Assembly (NCBI GenBank): GCA_963667815.1
Contig: OY764020.1
DNA from: Saccharicrinis sp963667815
GTDB lineage: Bacteria; Bacteroidota; Bacteroidia; Bacteroidales; Marinilabiliaceae
Length of the DNA: 64,000 bases
Direction: 5' to 3' (one strand)
Shown here: positions 16,171 through 25,552 of the stretch, piece by piece
Numbering within the stretch: position 1 is the first letter of the stretch
Layout of the letters: the number at the start of each line of letters is the position of its first letter
Notes under the pieces: model-generated
Told to the model about the DNA's origin: nothing
The model's database searches: none
What the model saw: only the letters and a program-made list of their open reading frames with translations
Translations under genes and position numbers: made by a program

Positions 16171-17226
16171 TTATCGTTTTTGTAGTTTTGGTGCCCAGTT
16201 ATCATTGCCTTTTAAAACATTTTTTATTGAGTATAGCTTTGCTTCATTAGGCATAAGTTCTCGTAATCCGGCCCATTTAGCCCTTTGGGAAATATCTGAG
16301 CTCGCACCTGTGTTTTTGTATTCGTATAAATGCAAGTCTGTGCTTGTTGGGGCATAATCCATATGCCATAAAGTAGGCCACCCTATGGGATTTATCTTTT
16401 CTCCTATTTCACATTTTATCCAGGCAACTTTGGGGTAATTATGCCATGGCCTCCCTAAACTGATTAATTGATTGTCATCTTTAGGTCTTGGGCTGTTGTT
16501 TGCGAATGTGAGTTTGCATTTATAAAATACAAAGCCATAGTTTTGTTCTTTAGGTGTACTTGGAGCTGTTATCCATCCACCACCGTAACTGCGGATTTCA
16601 CACGAATCGAAGAAACCAATTCCTGAGCCATAGATATAGTCTGTCCGGCCTAAAATTAAGCAGTTTTTAAAGTAGCTCCTGGTCTGGTTTTTACCTAACA
16701 GCATGGTGTCCTGATAACTAAGAAAGGCGCAATTGTAAAATGCATTTTTATCGGATGTTATAAATATGGCTAAGGCCTGACCGACAGCTCCTGCTGTGTT
16801 TTGGAAAGTAATGTTTTCTGCCTGAAACCCATCTCCTTGGATGGTTATAGATGCTGAAGTCCTAATGGCTTGCCCGGTCCACCTGGCAGCATCCTCTGCA
16901 GGACATTTATTGTTAAACCCTCCTTTACAATCATAAATATGGTAACTAATAATTGTTTTGTCGCGGCTTTCTCCCCGAAAAGTAATATTCGTTTTATCCT
17001 CAGGGATTAAGATTTTTTCTGTATCGTACAATCCATTTTTGATAAATATCACAGTTCGTTCTTCCTGATTACTTTTTATAGCATTAATAGCTTCCTGTAT
17101 GCTCGAAAAGTTTCCGGTTCCATCTAAAGAAACTGTAATAAAACATTCAGAATTGTTTATGGCATATGATGGAAAATAAGCACATGCCAATAAGATGATT
17201 AGTAAAAATGGACGTAAGGTCTTCAT
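16171..17226 (-). CDS. pectin methylesterase (CE8), copy 1
   Basis: A 351-residue secreted right-handed beta-helix enzyme with signal peptide 1-22. CE8 motifs are all present: GAVGQALA, SYQDTML with D173 as acid/base, GRTDYIYGSG with nucleophile D196, and LGRPWHNYPK with the substrate-binding Arg and Trp. It removes methyl esters from homogalacturonan so that pectate lyase and polygalacturonase can cut. It has slightly more cysteines than the other two (for example CKGGFNNKC) and is the first gene of the leftward unit with GH95. Confidence 0.9.
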   Translation of the reverse strand: MKTLRPFLLIILLACAYFPSYAINNSECFITVSLDGTGNFSSIQEAINAIKSNQEERTVIFIKNGLYDTEKILIPEDKTNITFRGESRDKTIISYHIYDCKGGFNNKCPAEDAARWTGQAIRTSASITIQGDGFQAENITFQNTAGAVGQALAIFITSDKNAFYNCAFLSYQDTMLLGKNQTRSYFKNCLILGRTDYIYGSGIGFFDSCEIRSYGGGWITAPSTPKEQNYGFVFYKCKLTFANNSPRPKDDNQLISLGRPWHNYPKVAWIKCEIGEKINPIGWPTLWHMDYAPTSTDLHLYEYKNTGASSDISQRAKWAGLRELMPNEAKLYSIKNVLKGNDNWAPKLQKR

Positions 17227-17623
17227 TTTCTTTTTTGTTTTTATTGTTATGAATATGACTTGTTACTAATTAGTGATTGAAAGAAAACTCGTTTTATCCC
17301 AACCCACACCCTCCAACTCTCTAAAGGGAGAATCTCAACCCGAACAGTGTGATTGGCTTCCCCTTTAGAGCCTGTCCCGATCAAACGGGAGGATATAGGG
17401 GTGAACGGTGGGGGGCATATAAAACAGATGTTTTCTTGCATAAACTAATTAACAAAAGTAGATTGTAGATTGGTATATAGGCGGTTGTGTTTTGCAGAAA
17501 AGAAAGGGGCATTTTACTATTGACTATAGCGGTTTGTTAAATGACCCTTTCTTTGGGATGATTTATCCCCGTGTTTATAGTAAATACTCTATAACTTTGT
17601 ATGAAAATATTTTAAATCTTTTT
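17227..17623. other. divergent spacer between leftward CE8 and rightward CE7 units
   Basis: About 400 bases without a gene. The left part holds a nested palindromic repeat (listed separately). An in-frame extension of the CE7 gene from a TTG at 17492 is open by chance and lacks a signal peptide at its start, so I treat it as non-coding. A -7-like TAACTTTG lies at 17592-17599. Confidence 0.6.
17304..17415. repeat. nested palindromic intergenic repeat
   Basis: CTCTAAAGGGAGAA (17319-17332) opposes TTCCCCTTTAGAG (17358-17370). A second small hairpin TCCCG-atcaaa-CGGGA follows (17375-17390). C-rich CCCACACCCTCC on the left faces GGGGTGAACGGTGGGGGG on the right. Base composition is far more GC-rich than the surroundings. 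It resembles the dispersed non-coding palindromic elements known in Bacteroidetes genomes. No coding function is apparent. Confidence 0.5.
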
Positions 17624-18940
17624 ATGATAATGTACAGAATAAATATTCTACTCGTAATTGCTTTTTTATTTGGTGTATCCACAAAAATATCAGCTGAAAA
17701 TTATCCTCACAGAAGTGATGTGTTGTGGGTAACAACTCCGGATCATTCCAATTGGCTGTATAAAACAAATGAAATGGCAAAAATTTCAGTTGCTGTTTAC
17801 CTTTATGGAATACTACAAGATACACTTACTGTAAATTACAGTATAGCTCCGGATATGATGGAGTCTGACAAATCAGGATCTGTAAAAATCAAAAATGGAA
17901 TAGCTTCTATTAACATGGGGACATTAAAGTATCCTGGTTTTCTGGATTTGAATTTGAAGATAAACCTGAATGGCAAAGAATACAAACATCATATTAAGGT
18001 AGGATTTGATCCTGAAAAGTTAACCGCTTATACTAAAATACCTTCAGATTTTGATTCCTTCTGGGAAAATGCAAAAGAAGAAGCTGCAGCATGTCCAATG
18101 AAAGTGGAACGTACTTTTGTTCCTGAATATTCAAGCGATAAAGTAGATTGCTATTTGGTAAAAATACAAGCTTATGAAAAAGGGCGATATGTTTATGGCT
18201 ATTTATCAATCCCCAAAAAAGAAGGTAAGTTCCCTGTGGTTTTCTCTCCACCGGGAGCAGGTATTAAACCTATGAATCCTTTAAAAGATATTTTTTATGC
18301 CGAAAGCGGATTTATTCGCTTTGATATGGAGATTCATGGTATCAGGCCAGATCTTGAGCGTAAAGATTATGATGAGATTAATAGTGCATTTGGCAATAAG
18401 CATAATAGCTATCTGGTTAACGGATTGGATAACAGGGATAATTATTATATGAAGAAAGTTTACTTATCATGTGTCAGGGCTCTTGATTATTTAACATCAT
18501 TACCTGAATGGGACGGTAAAAACCTGATAGCACAAGGCGGAAGTCAGGGGGGAGCATTGGCTCTGATAACAGCGGGTCTTGACTCCCGGGTTACAGCTTG
18601 TGCAGCAAATCATCCGGCTTTAAGTGATATGGGCAGATATAAAACAGGTAAAGCTGGAGGGTATCCTCATTTATTTACAAAATTTGATGGGATGGACACT
18701 CCCGAAAAATTGAAAACCGTGCAGTATTTTGATGTTGTAAATTTTGCCCGAAAAATTAGAGTTCCAGTATTTATGACATGGGGGTATAATGATAATGTTT
18801 GTCCCCCAACAACAAGTTATATTGTATATAATACCCTAAACACTAAAAAAGAATCGTTAGTTACTCCCGTAAATGAACATTGGATTTCGCAAACCACACG
18901 TCATTCTATTTTAGATTGGATCAGAACACAATTAAAATAA
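17624..18940 (+). CDS. acetyl xylan esterase / CE7-like acetylesterase
   Basis: A 438-residue exported alpha/beta hydrolase. I start it at the ATG at 17624 (or 17630) because MYRINILLVIAFLFGVSTKISAE is a clear signal peptide; the longer frame from TTG 17492 buries it. Residues about 30-125 form a beta-rich N-terminal domain. The CE7-type hydrolase core follows, with nucleophile serine in GGSQGGALAL, aspartate in MTWGYNDNVCPP and a C-terminal His (NEHW or RHS). It removes acetyl groups, here probably from pectin or attached xylan. It is followed 6 bases later by another esterase, so it starts a three-gene esterase operon. Confidence 0.82.
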   Translation: MIMYRINILLVIAFLFGVSTKISAENYPHRSDVLWVTTPDHSNWLYKTNEMAKISVAVYLYGILQDTLTVNYSIAPDMMESDKSGSVKIKNGIASINMGTLKYPGFLDLNLKINLNGKEYKHHIKVGFDPEKLTAYTKIPSDFDSFWENAKEEAAACPMKVERTFVPEYSSDKVDCYLVKIQAYEKGRYVYGYLSIPKKEGKFPVVFSPPGAGIKPMNPLKDIFYAESGFIRFDMEIHGIRPDLERKDYDEINSAFGNKHNSYLVNGLDNRDNYYMKKVYLSCVRALDYLTSLPEWDGKNLIAQGGSQGGALALITAGLDSRVTACAANHPALSDMGRYKTGKAGGYPHLFTKFDGMDTPEKLKTVQYFDVVNFARKIRVPVFMTWGYNDNVCPPTTSYIVYNTLNTKKESLVTPVNEHWISQTTRHSILDWIRTQLK

Positions 18941-18946
18941 ATTACT

Positions 18947-19933
18947 ATGAGTTTAAAAACAACTACTGTAATAATCTGTTTTTTATTTTTTGCCTCAATT
19001 GCGGGTGCGCAAACAAAAACGCCGGCTTTTCCGGTTGACACCAGTTATACGGTTGCAAACCAGTTGCGGAAATATCAAAAATATTACCCATATTTATTGG
19101 CAGCGGAGGATGAGTTATATAAAGGTGTAATTGAGTATAGAGATGTGATCTATACAACACTAAAAAAAACAAAGTATGGTAAACGCGATCTGCATTTAGA
19201 TATATTCCGTCCAGAAAAAGAAGGAGAATACCCTTCCATCATTCTTGTTCACGGAGGTGGCTGGAGATCTGGCAACAAGTCACTATTAGTGCCAATGGCA
19301 CAAATGATTGCCAAAAGAGGTTTTGTGGCTATTGCTGTAGAATATCAAATGGCTTTGGAAGCGCCTTATCCTGCTGCTGTTCATAATATAAAATCTGCAA
19401 TACGATGGATGCGTGCTAATGCTGAAAAATATAATATTGATCCTGAACGAATTGCTATTTCAGGCACATCAGCCGGAGGTCACCTGGCTTCTTTAGTGGG
19501 ATTAACCAATGGAGTAGAAAAATTTGAAGGAACTATGGGAAATGAATCCCACTCCAGTTTTGTACAGGCAATTATTGATATTGACGGAGTGCTGAATTTT
19601 ATGGCTCCTCTTTCGTTAAACAAAGAACGGCGTGATGATTCTCCGGACGTTCAATGGATAGGTGGACAATTTAAAGATGTTCCTGAGCTATGGAAAGAAG
19701 TATCTCCAATATACTGGGCCAATGCAAACTCAGTTCCAATGTTGTTCATCAATAGTGGTTATCCCAGATTCCATGCAGGGCAGGATGAGTTAATTGGTAT
19801 GTTAAATGAATGGGGAATATATAACGATGTGGTAAAGTTTAAAGTGCGTATGCATACTTTCTGGTTGTTTCATCCATTTATAGATGAAACAGTGGATTAT
19901 ATGGTGGATTTTATGAACAAAGTAATGAAGTAG
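18947..19933 (+). CDS. alpha/beta hydrolase esterase (BD-FAE/HSL-like)
   Basis: A 328-residue exported hydrolase with signal peptide 1-21. The oxyanion motif HGGG occurs in ILVHGGGWRSGNKS, the nucleophile serine is in SGTSAGGHLASL, and a late Asp/His pair near DELIGML and HTFWLF completes the triad. The HGGG type points to short-chain acyl esters such as acetyl or feruloyl decorations. It sits between the CE7-like esterase and a CE8 pectinesterase, with 6- and 5-base gaps, so it is almost certainly co-transcribed for pectin de-esterification. Confidence 0.85.
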   Translation: MSLKTTTVIICFLFFASIAGAQTKTPAFPVDTSYTVANQLRKYQKYYPYLLAAEDELYKGVIEYRDVIYTTLKKTKYGKRDLHLDIFRPEKEGEYPSIILVHGGGWRSGNKSLLVPMAQMIAKRGFVAIAVEYQMALEAPYPAAVHNIKSAIRWMRANAEKYNIDPERIAISGTSAGGHLASLVGLTNGVEKFEGTMGNESHSSFVQAIIDIDGVLNFMAPLSLNKERRDDSPDVQWIGGQFKDVPELWKEVSPIYWANANSVPMLFINSGYPRFHAGQDELIGMLNEWGIYNDVVKFKVRMHTFWLFHPFIDETVDYMVDFMNKVMK

Positions 19934-19938
19934 GAATT

Positions 19939-20886
19939 ATGAAATGGATATTAAATAAAGTTTTTGGAATAATTATGCTGACTTTCCTGTTAAGTGTAAC
20001 AGTATCAGGGCAGGATAAAGTTATTGTTGCCGCTGATGGAAGTGGGGATTATACTACAATTCAGGAAGCATTGAATCACTGTAAAGCATTTAGAGATTAT
20101 GAACAGGAGATTTTTATTAAGGATGGAATTTATCACGAAAAGGTTCTTGTAGATTCATTTTTGACAAATATAAAACTGATTGGGGAAAGTAAGGAAAATA
20201 CGATAATTACTTACTCAGACCATGCCGGGATGCCTGGTATTGGGACTTTTAATAGCTATACAGTGAAAGTGTTAGGCGATAATATTACGATGGTTAATTT
20301 AACAATTGAAAATGCATCAGGTGAAGTAGGACAGGCAGTAGCCTTACATGTAGAAGGTGATTTGTTTGAAATTAAAGACTGTAATCTACTGGGAAATCAA
20401 GACACATTATATGCAGCAGGAAAAAATAGTCGTCAGTTATTTAAAGACTGTTTTATAGATGGGACGACTGATTTTATTTTTGGTGCAGCCATTGCTGTAT
20501 TTGAAAACTGTACGCTCCATAGTAAACGAAATTCATATATAACAGCCGCAAGCACTACAAAGGATCACAAATATGGTTATGTTTTTAAAGGCTGTAAACT
20601 AACTGCAGAAGAAGGAGTAGATAAAGTGTACCTTGGGCGACCATGGCGGGATTATGCCAATGTAGTTTTTATTGAATGTGAAATGGGGGCTCATATTGTA
20701 CCGGAAGGCTGGCATAATTGGGGGCAACCCAATAGGGAGAAAACTTCTTTTTATGCTGAATATAACAGCAAAGGTACTGGTGCAAATGTTGAGAAACGGG
20801 TTAAATGGTCGCACCAGTTAACTAAAAAGCAGGCAAAGCAATATTCAATTGATAATATCTTTAGGTTTGAAGTTGAGATGGACTAA
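19939..20886 (+). CDS. pectin methylesterase (CE8), copy 2
   Basis: A 315-residue exported beta-helix enzyme with signal peptide 1-24. Motifs: GEVGQAVALHV, GNQDTLYA with D155, GTTDFIFGAA with D178, and YLGRPWRDYANV. These are the textbook CE8 catalytic residues. It removes methyl esters from homogalacturonan. As the last gene of the esterase operon it is followed by a strong hairpin shared with the convergent sensor gene. Confidence 0.92.
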   Translation: MKWILNKVFGIIMLTFLLSVTVSGQDKVIVAADGSGDYTTIQEALNHCKAFRDYEQEIFIKDGIYHEKVLVDSFLTNIKLIGESKENTIITYSDHAGMPGIGTFNSYTVKVLGDNITMVNLTIENASGEVGQAVALHVEGDLFEIKDCNLLGNQDTLYAAGKNSRQLFKDCFIDGTTDFIFGAAIAVFENCTLHSKRNSYITAASTTKDHKYGYVFKGCKLTAEEGVDKVYLGRPWRDYANVVFIECEMGAHIVPEGWHNWGQPNREKTSFYAEYNSKGTGANVEKRVKWSHQLTKKQAKQYSIDNIFRFEVEMD

Positions 20887-20896
20887 TGAATAAACT

Positions 20897-20930
20897 GTAA
20901 CTTGAAATAAATTAAACTATTTCAAGTTAC
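20897..20930. terminator. bidirectional terminator overlapping the sensor stop codon
   Basis: GTAACTTGAAATA (20897-20909) pairs perfectly with TATTTCAAGTTAC (20918-20930) across an 8-base loop. It lies between the convergent CE8 gene and hybrid sensor and covers the sensor's stop codon (20917-20919) and last four codons. Confidence 0.75.
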
Positions 20931-23900
20931 TTTTCCTGTATTCCATTGGGGTCATTTCGTATTTCTTTTTAAAACATTTCCCAAAATACTTCAGGTCCTG
21001 GAATCCTGTCATAAAAGCTATTTCTTTTATAAGCAGTTGACTGTCGGTAATCATTTGAGCAGCGCGTTTCAGGCGAAAATCTCTTACAAATTCAACAGGC
21101 GAAAACCCGGTTAAACCTTTTATTTTGTAAAACATAGTTGTTCTGTTTAAACCAATACTAGAGGCTAAATCCTCAACAGAAAACTCTCCGTTGTCCATGT
21201 TTCGCTCAATGATATGTATTATTTTTTCCATAATAGCCTCGTCCTGGTTGGTAATCAGGAAGGGCTTAGGTTTAAACTCTTTAAATTCGGCATTGTCTCC
21301 CCGGGTAAATATTTCATGTAACCTCTTTCGTTGGGTTAACAAATTTTCAATCCTTGCTTTAAAATAAGGAACACTAAACGGCTTGGTTATATAATCATCA
21401 GCACCATAGGTTAAGCCTTCCAGCTTGCTTTCGATATTTGCTTTTGCCGTTAATAATATGATTGGGATATGACTGGTTCTAATATCGTCCCTGAGTTTTT
21501 TAAGCAGATCGATGCCGTTTATTTTGGGCATCATAATGTCGCTAATAATAAAATCAGGACAATGTTCAACAGCAATATTAAAACCTGCAAATCCGTCTTC
21601 AGCGGTTAATATTTCATAGTCTTGTTCCAAAATGTTTTTAATAAAAGACCGTAGCTCATGATCATCTTCAACAATAAGTACCTTTACTTTACTGCTATTA
21701 GGGATCTTGATTTTTGTGGTTGCTTGATTTTTTGATACTTCGGAGTCGCTTTGATTAGCAGAATTTGTGTTTATGAATACTATATCGCCAGGAAAGTGGT
21801 TTTTCCCGGTTTTAAACTGTACCGAAAATACACTTCCTTTACCTGGTTGACTATTTACTGTAACCTTGGCCTTGTGTTTGTCAGCTTCTTCTTTAACTAT
21901 GGATAGGCCAATCCCCGTGCTTGGTTTATTTTCATCGTCGCTAAAAGAAACAAAACGGGTAAATAGCTTGTTTATGACATCCTTTGAAATACCGATACCC
22001 TGATCACTAATATTTATGGTTGCAGTTTTTTCATCAGAAAAAATGCTTACTGTAATTGATTTTCCCTGAGGAGTATATTTAAAAGCATTGGAAAGAAGGT
22101 TCATTACGATTTTTTCAAGGCTTTTGTGATCTGCCCAAACTTTTACCCCTTCAGCGTGGTTTTCGAAATGAAAAGAAATATCCTGTTCATTTGCTACTTC
22201 AATAAAATCATTGCAAATGTCTTTAACAAAACTCCCGATTTCAATTTCAGATACTTTCAATTTCATTTCCTGTACTTTCCTGAAATCAAGAATTTGGTTT
22301 ACAAGTCGTAACATACGCGATGAGCTTTGTGCTACGTAACTCAATTGGTTTTTTACGGATTTGGGTGTGCGGGGATCATTAATCAGGTAATCAATAGGCC
22401 CTGTAATCATGGTTAAAGGGGTTCGTATTTCATGAGAGATATCCGTAAAGAATTTTTGTCTTAAACGAGACATTTTTCTTTCCACATTAATATTTGATTT
22501 GAGTTTGTAAATGGTTATTAATGTGTAATTGGTGGTTAATAGAATAATTAACATGATGGAAATATAAAGAGCATAGGCCCAGTTCGTTTCCCAAAATGAA
22601 GGTAAAATGGTAATGGGTAATTCCCTTTGGTTATTCGACCACACACCCTGGCTATTGGTAGATTTGACCTTAAATAGGTAGTCTCCTTTAGGAACATTAG
22701 TATAAATAGCAGTTCTTTGTTTATCTACATAATTCCAGTAATTATCAAAACCCTCTAATTTGTATGCATATTTTATGTTTGAAGGGTTGTCGTAATCCAG
22801 TGCAGCATAGTCAATATGAAAAAAGTTTTCTTGATGTGAAAACACGACGGGGTGGCCGTTGTCGACACCATTTAAAGTTGTGATTTGATTTTGAGATGAA
22901 CCTCTTTTGTTGAATTTCCGAATGCTCAGTAATGAAATATATGGCGAATAATTGTTTGTTTTAATTTGGTCGGGGAAAAAATGAATAACACCGTTGCTAT
23001 AGCCAAATAGCAGTTCTCCGGAGTTGAGGCAATACCTTGTGGCTTCAGAAAAGTTTCTGCCGTGAATCTTGGTTTTTATTTCCGGAAATACTTCAATGTG
23101 CTCCTTGTCAGGATCAAACCTGCATATCTGAAAGTCCATGGTTATCCATAATTTCCCATTTAAATCCTCAACTAAAGAGAGGATATTATTTGAAGGCAAA
23201 CCCTCTTTCTTTGTGTAAGTTTTAAAGACTACAGGATACCCAAAGTTATCAACAGAGTCAATGCGTGTTATGCCCCCATAAGCTGTAGCAATAAATACCT
23301 TTTTGGATTTTGATACACATATGTCAATAACATCATTACTTCCTAATCCTTTGTTTGGCAATATTTGTTTATTGTAGGTTTTCCAGCTTATATTTTTACT
23401 GTTTATAGAGTCTGGATTAAAAATTAATAAACCATTCATGGATCCTGAGCACAGCAATCCTGAAGGGGTTTCATTTACACACCTGATTCTTCTTTTGCCA
23501 ATATCTTTTATCTTAAACTTATTATGAATATTAATAAACTGGATGGAATCATTATTGTTTAGGGCAAGATGAAGCCCGTCGAGAGTTCCAACCCATATAC
23601 GTTTATTGCTATCTTCAAATATTGAATATACCTGGTCATTGCTAAGGCTATGGATATTATTCGGGTTGTGCTTGAAATGAGAAACCGAATAATTAAATAA
23701 TTTTTTATTTGGGGTTAACTTATATACTCCATCTCCTCTTGTGGCAATCCATAAATTTCCCTTTGAATCTTCAAAAAAGTTGTAAGCCGGTTTTCCCCAA
23801 TTTGAATTATCTGCCAGTTTACCATTGGATGAAAGCTGTCCGGTAAAGTTTAAGTCTTTATCAAAAACTAATATTTGGTTGTCTTTATTGGCCACAAGAA

Positions 23901-25284
23901 TGTAATTGTTCTTTAGTTGGTATATGGCTCTGATGTTGCTGCTGATTTGGCTTTTTATTTTTAGGGTTTCAAAATTGTTTTTACTAAAAACTATTTTTCC
24001 CAATCCTGCAGCATAACTGTTAAACCATAAATTGTTCTGTTTGTCAATCAAGGCAACTCTGAAAGCATTTGAAAAGGCCATTTCGGGTTCTTTGTATTCC
24101 GATTTTAAAGGAATAAGCTGATTCGATTCCTGATTATATAAAGAAAAGCCCCCATTAAGAGCTTGTACCCAAATCTGTCCTTTACTATTGGTTAGAACAT
24201 AAGGGGTTGATTGTTTGGAAGAATTAGAATTGCCTGATCTTATAGCGGGAAAGAATGTGTTATTGTTATCATTAAAATTAAAAAGGTTTATGCCAGGTTT
24301 TGAGCTGTTGTAATACCAAAACTGATAGTCGTTTGTAATTGTTAAAGGATGTAGCTGCCTTATATTCAAATGAGGATATGTGGTAGAATTATAAACTTTA
24401 GTGTTCCGTGAATAACGGTGTATCGTACAAAACCCTTTGTTGTTTGTTACCGCTAATACGCTAAAGTTATTTAATGGCATTAATTTTATTATGTTGCCAT
24501 CAATAGGCAGCTTTTGTATGCTGAATGATTTATTCGATTTGGAGTATTTGGCAATAATTCCGGAAATGCCACCGAACCATATTTCATCATCAAACTCCAG
24601 GTATTCGTAAAAAGGGGTGTTTTTTCCAGGTTCTTTGTCAAAAAAGTGAGCAGGAGTTTTAAAATTATTCTTTGGGAACATGGTAATCCCGTTGTTTGTC
24701 AATAACCACGTATTATTTTGCAGATCCTCGTGTACGTTGTATACACCTGTTGCATTTAAATTATTTTGAGACGAATTAAAATATCTTACTAAATAATCTT
24801 TACCCGAAACACAAATGCATCCTGCAGAGTCGGAAAGGAGCCAAACCATATCCGATTTTGTAGGTACAATACGTGATAAATTAAAGTTTTCAATCAGTTT
24901 ATCCTTATCCGTTTTTTTATCCCAAAACTTTTCAGTTTCCGGATCAAAGCAATTAATAATAGGTCCAAAAGCCCTTGATTCCATCCAGATTCTGCCCAGG
25001 CTGTCTTCTGTTATTTTACCTATTCTGTTGGTTTTTAATATTGTTGAGTCGTAAGCTTGAGGTATATATTGATGAAATGTATAACCATCATACTTGCATA
25101 AACCATTGAAGGTACTGATCCATATAAAACCTTTTTTATCTTGGATAATATCATTAATTAAATTATGGGGAAGCCCGTCTTCTACCAAATAATGATTTAG
25201 GGTAGAAACAACCTGGCCACTTGTTTTGACAAAGGATATGATGCAAACAAAAAGAATAATAGAGTATGTACTCAATGTTTTCAT
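20917..25284 (-). CDS. hybrid two-component system sensor/regulator (HTCS) of the pectin locus
   Basis: A 1455-residue single-chain signalling protein. Order: signal peptide 1-23; two seven-bladed Reg_prop propellers (about 30-790); Y_Y_Y domain (about 800-890); membrane helix near 902-925; HisKA with the phospho-acceptor H951 in SHEIRTPLT; HATPase with N-box near 1061 and the DQGIGIS and GIGLSIVK boxes; receiver with D1249 in DFIISDIMMPK and the TKPF lysine; C-terminal AraC domain with two HTH motifs ending MEYRKS. All catalytic residues are intact. Such proteins sense periplasmic oligosaccharides and activate the adjacent PUL. It is divergent from the esterase-SusC-SusD operon. Confidence 0.93.
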   Translation of the reverse strand: MKTLSTYSIILFVCIISFVKTSGQVVSTLNHYLVEDGLPHNLINDIIQDKKGFIWISTFNGLCKYDGYTFHQYIPQAYDSTILKTNRIGKITEDSLGRIWMESRAFGPIINCFDPETEKFWDKKTDKDKLIENFNLSRIVPTKSDMVWLLSDSAGCICVSGKDYLVRYFNSSQNNLNATGVYNVHEDLQNNTWLLTNNGITMFPKNNFKTPAHFFDKEPGKNTPFYEYLEFDDEIWFGGISGIIAKYSKSNKSFSIQKLPIDGNIIKLMPLNNFSVLAVTNNKGFCTIHRYSRNTKVYNSTTYPHLNIRQLHPLTITNDYQFWYYNSSKPGINLFNFNDNNNTFFPAIRSGNSNSSKQSTPYVLTNSKGQIWVQALNGGFSLYNQESNQLIPLKSEYKEPEMAFSNAFRVALIDKQNNLWFNSYAAGLGKIVFSKNNFETLKIKSQISSNIRAIYQLKNNYILVANKDNQILVFDKDLNFTGQLSSNGKLADNSNWGKPAYNFFEDSKGNLWIATRGDGVYKLTPNKKLFNYSVSHFKHNPNNIHSLSNDQVYSIFEDSNKRIWVGTLDGLHLALNNNDSIQFINIHNKFKIKDIGKRRIRCVNETPSGLLCSGSMNGLLIFNPDSINSKNISWKTYNKQILPNKGLGSNDVIDICVSKSKKVFIATAYGGITRIDSVDNFGYPVVFKTYTKKEGLPSNNILSLVEDLNGKLWITMDFQICRFDPDKEHIEVFPEIKTKIHGRNFSEATRYCLNSGELLFGYSNGVIHFFPDQIKTNNYSPYISLLSIRKFNKRGSSQNQITTLNGVDNGHPVVFSHQENFFHIDYAALDYDNPSNIKYAYKLEGFDNYWNYVDKQRTAIYTNVPKGDYLFKVKSTNSQGVWSNNQRELPITILPSFWETNWAYALYISIMLIILLTTNYTLITIYKLKSNINVERKMSRLRQKFFTDISHEIRTPLTMITGPIDYLINDPRTPKSVKNQLSYVAQSSSRMLRLVNQILDFRKVQEMKLKVSEIEIGSFVKDICNDFIEVANEQDISFHFENHAEGVKVWADHKSLEKIVMNLLSNAFKYTPQGKSITVSIFSDEKTATINISDQGIGISKDVINKLFTRFVSFSDDENKPSTGIGLSIVKEEADKHKAKVTVNSQPGKGSVFSVQFKTGKNHFPGDIVFINTNSANQSDSEVSKNQATTKIKIPNSSKVKVLIVEDDHELRSFIKNILEQDYEILTAEDGFAGFNIAVEHCPDFIISDIMMPKINGIDLLKKLRDDIRTSHIPIILLTAKANIESKLEGLTYGADDYITKPFSVPYFKARIENLLTQRKRLHEIFTRGDNAEFKEFKPKPFLITNQDEAIMEKIIHIIERNMDNGEFSVEDLASSIGLNRTTMFYKIKGLTGFSPVEFVRDFRLKRAAQMITDSQLLIKEIAFMTGFQDLKYFGKCFKKKYEMTPMEYRKSNLK

Positions 25285-25552
25285 GCGCTCTGTTTTTTTT
25301 ATAAAAATAAGAGTTATTAATCAAACATAAATGATTGTCTGTATTATTGTAAAACAACCCTTCCTATGTTGTGAAATACCCCCTGTTCATGGGGTGAATC
25401 GACTGTAGATCAATTGTTCTGCAAAATCACCTCCTATCTGATATTTATACAAATATACCCTTATTGCAAAATGACTACCTACATATTGTAATGTGCCATC
25501 CTATGTCTGGATAGATATTAAATAGTTTTGTTACAGTAATTTAAAAAACGCG

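Noticed and set aside
17492..17623. TTG-initiated N-terminal extension of the CE7-like esterase
   Set aside because: It would bury a clear signal peptide 44 residues in; a -7-like element lies inside it.
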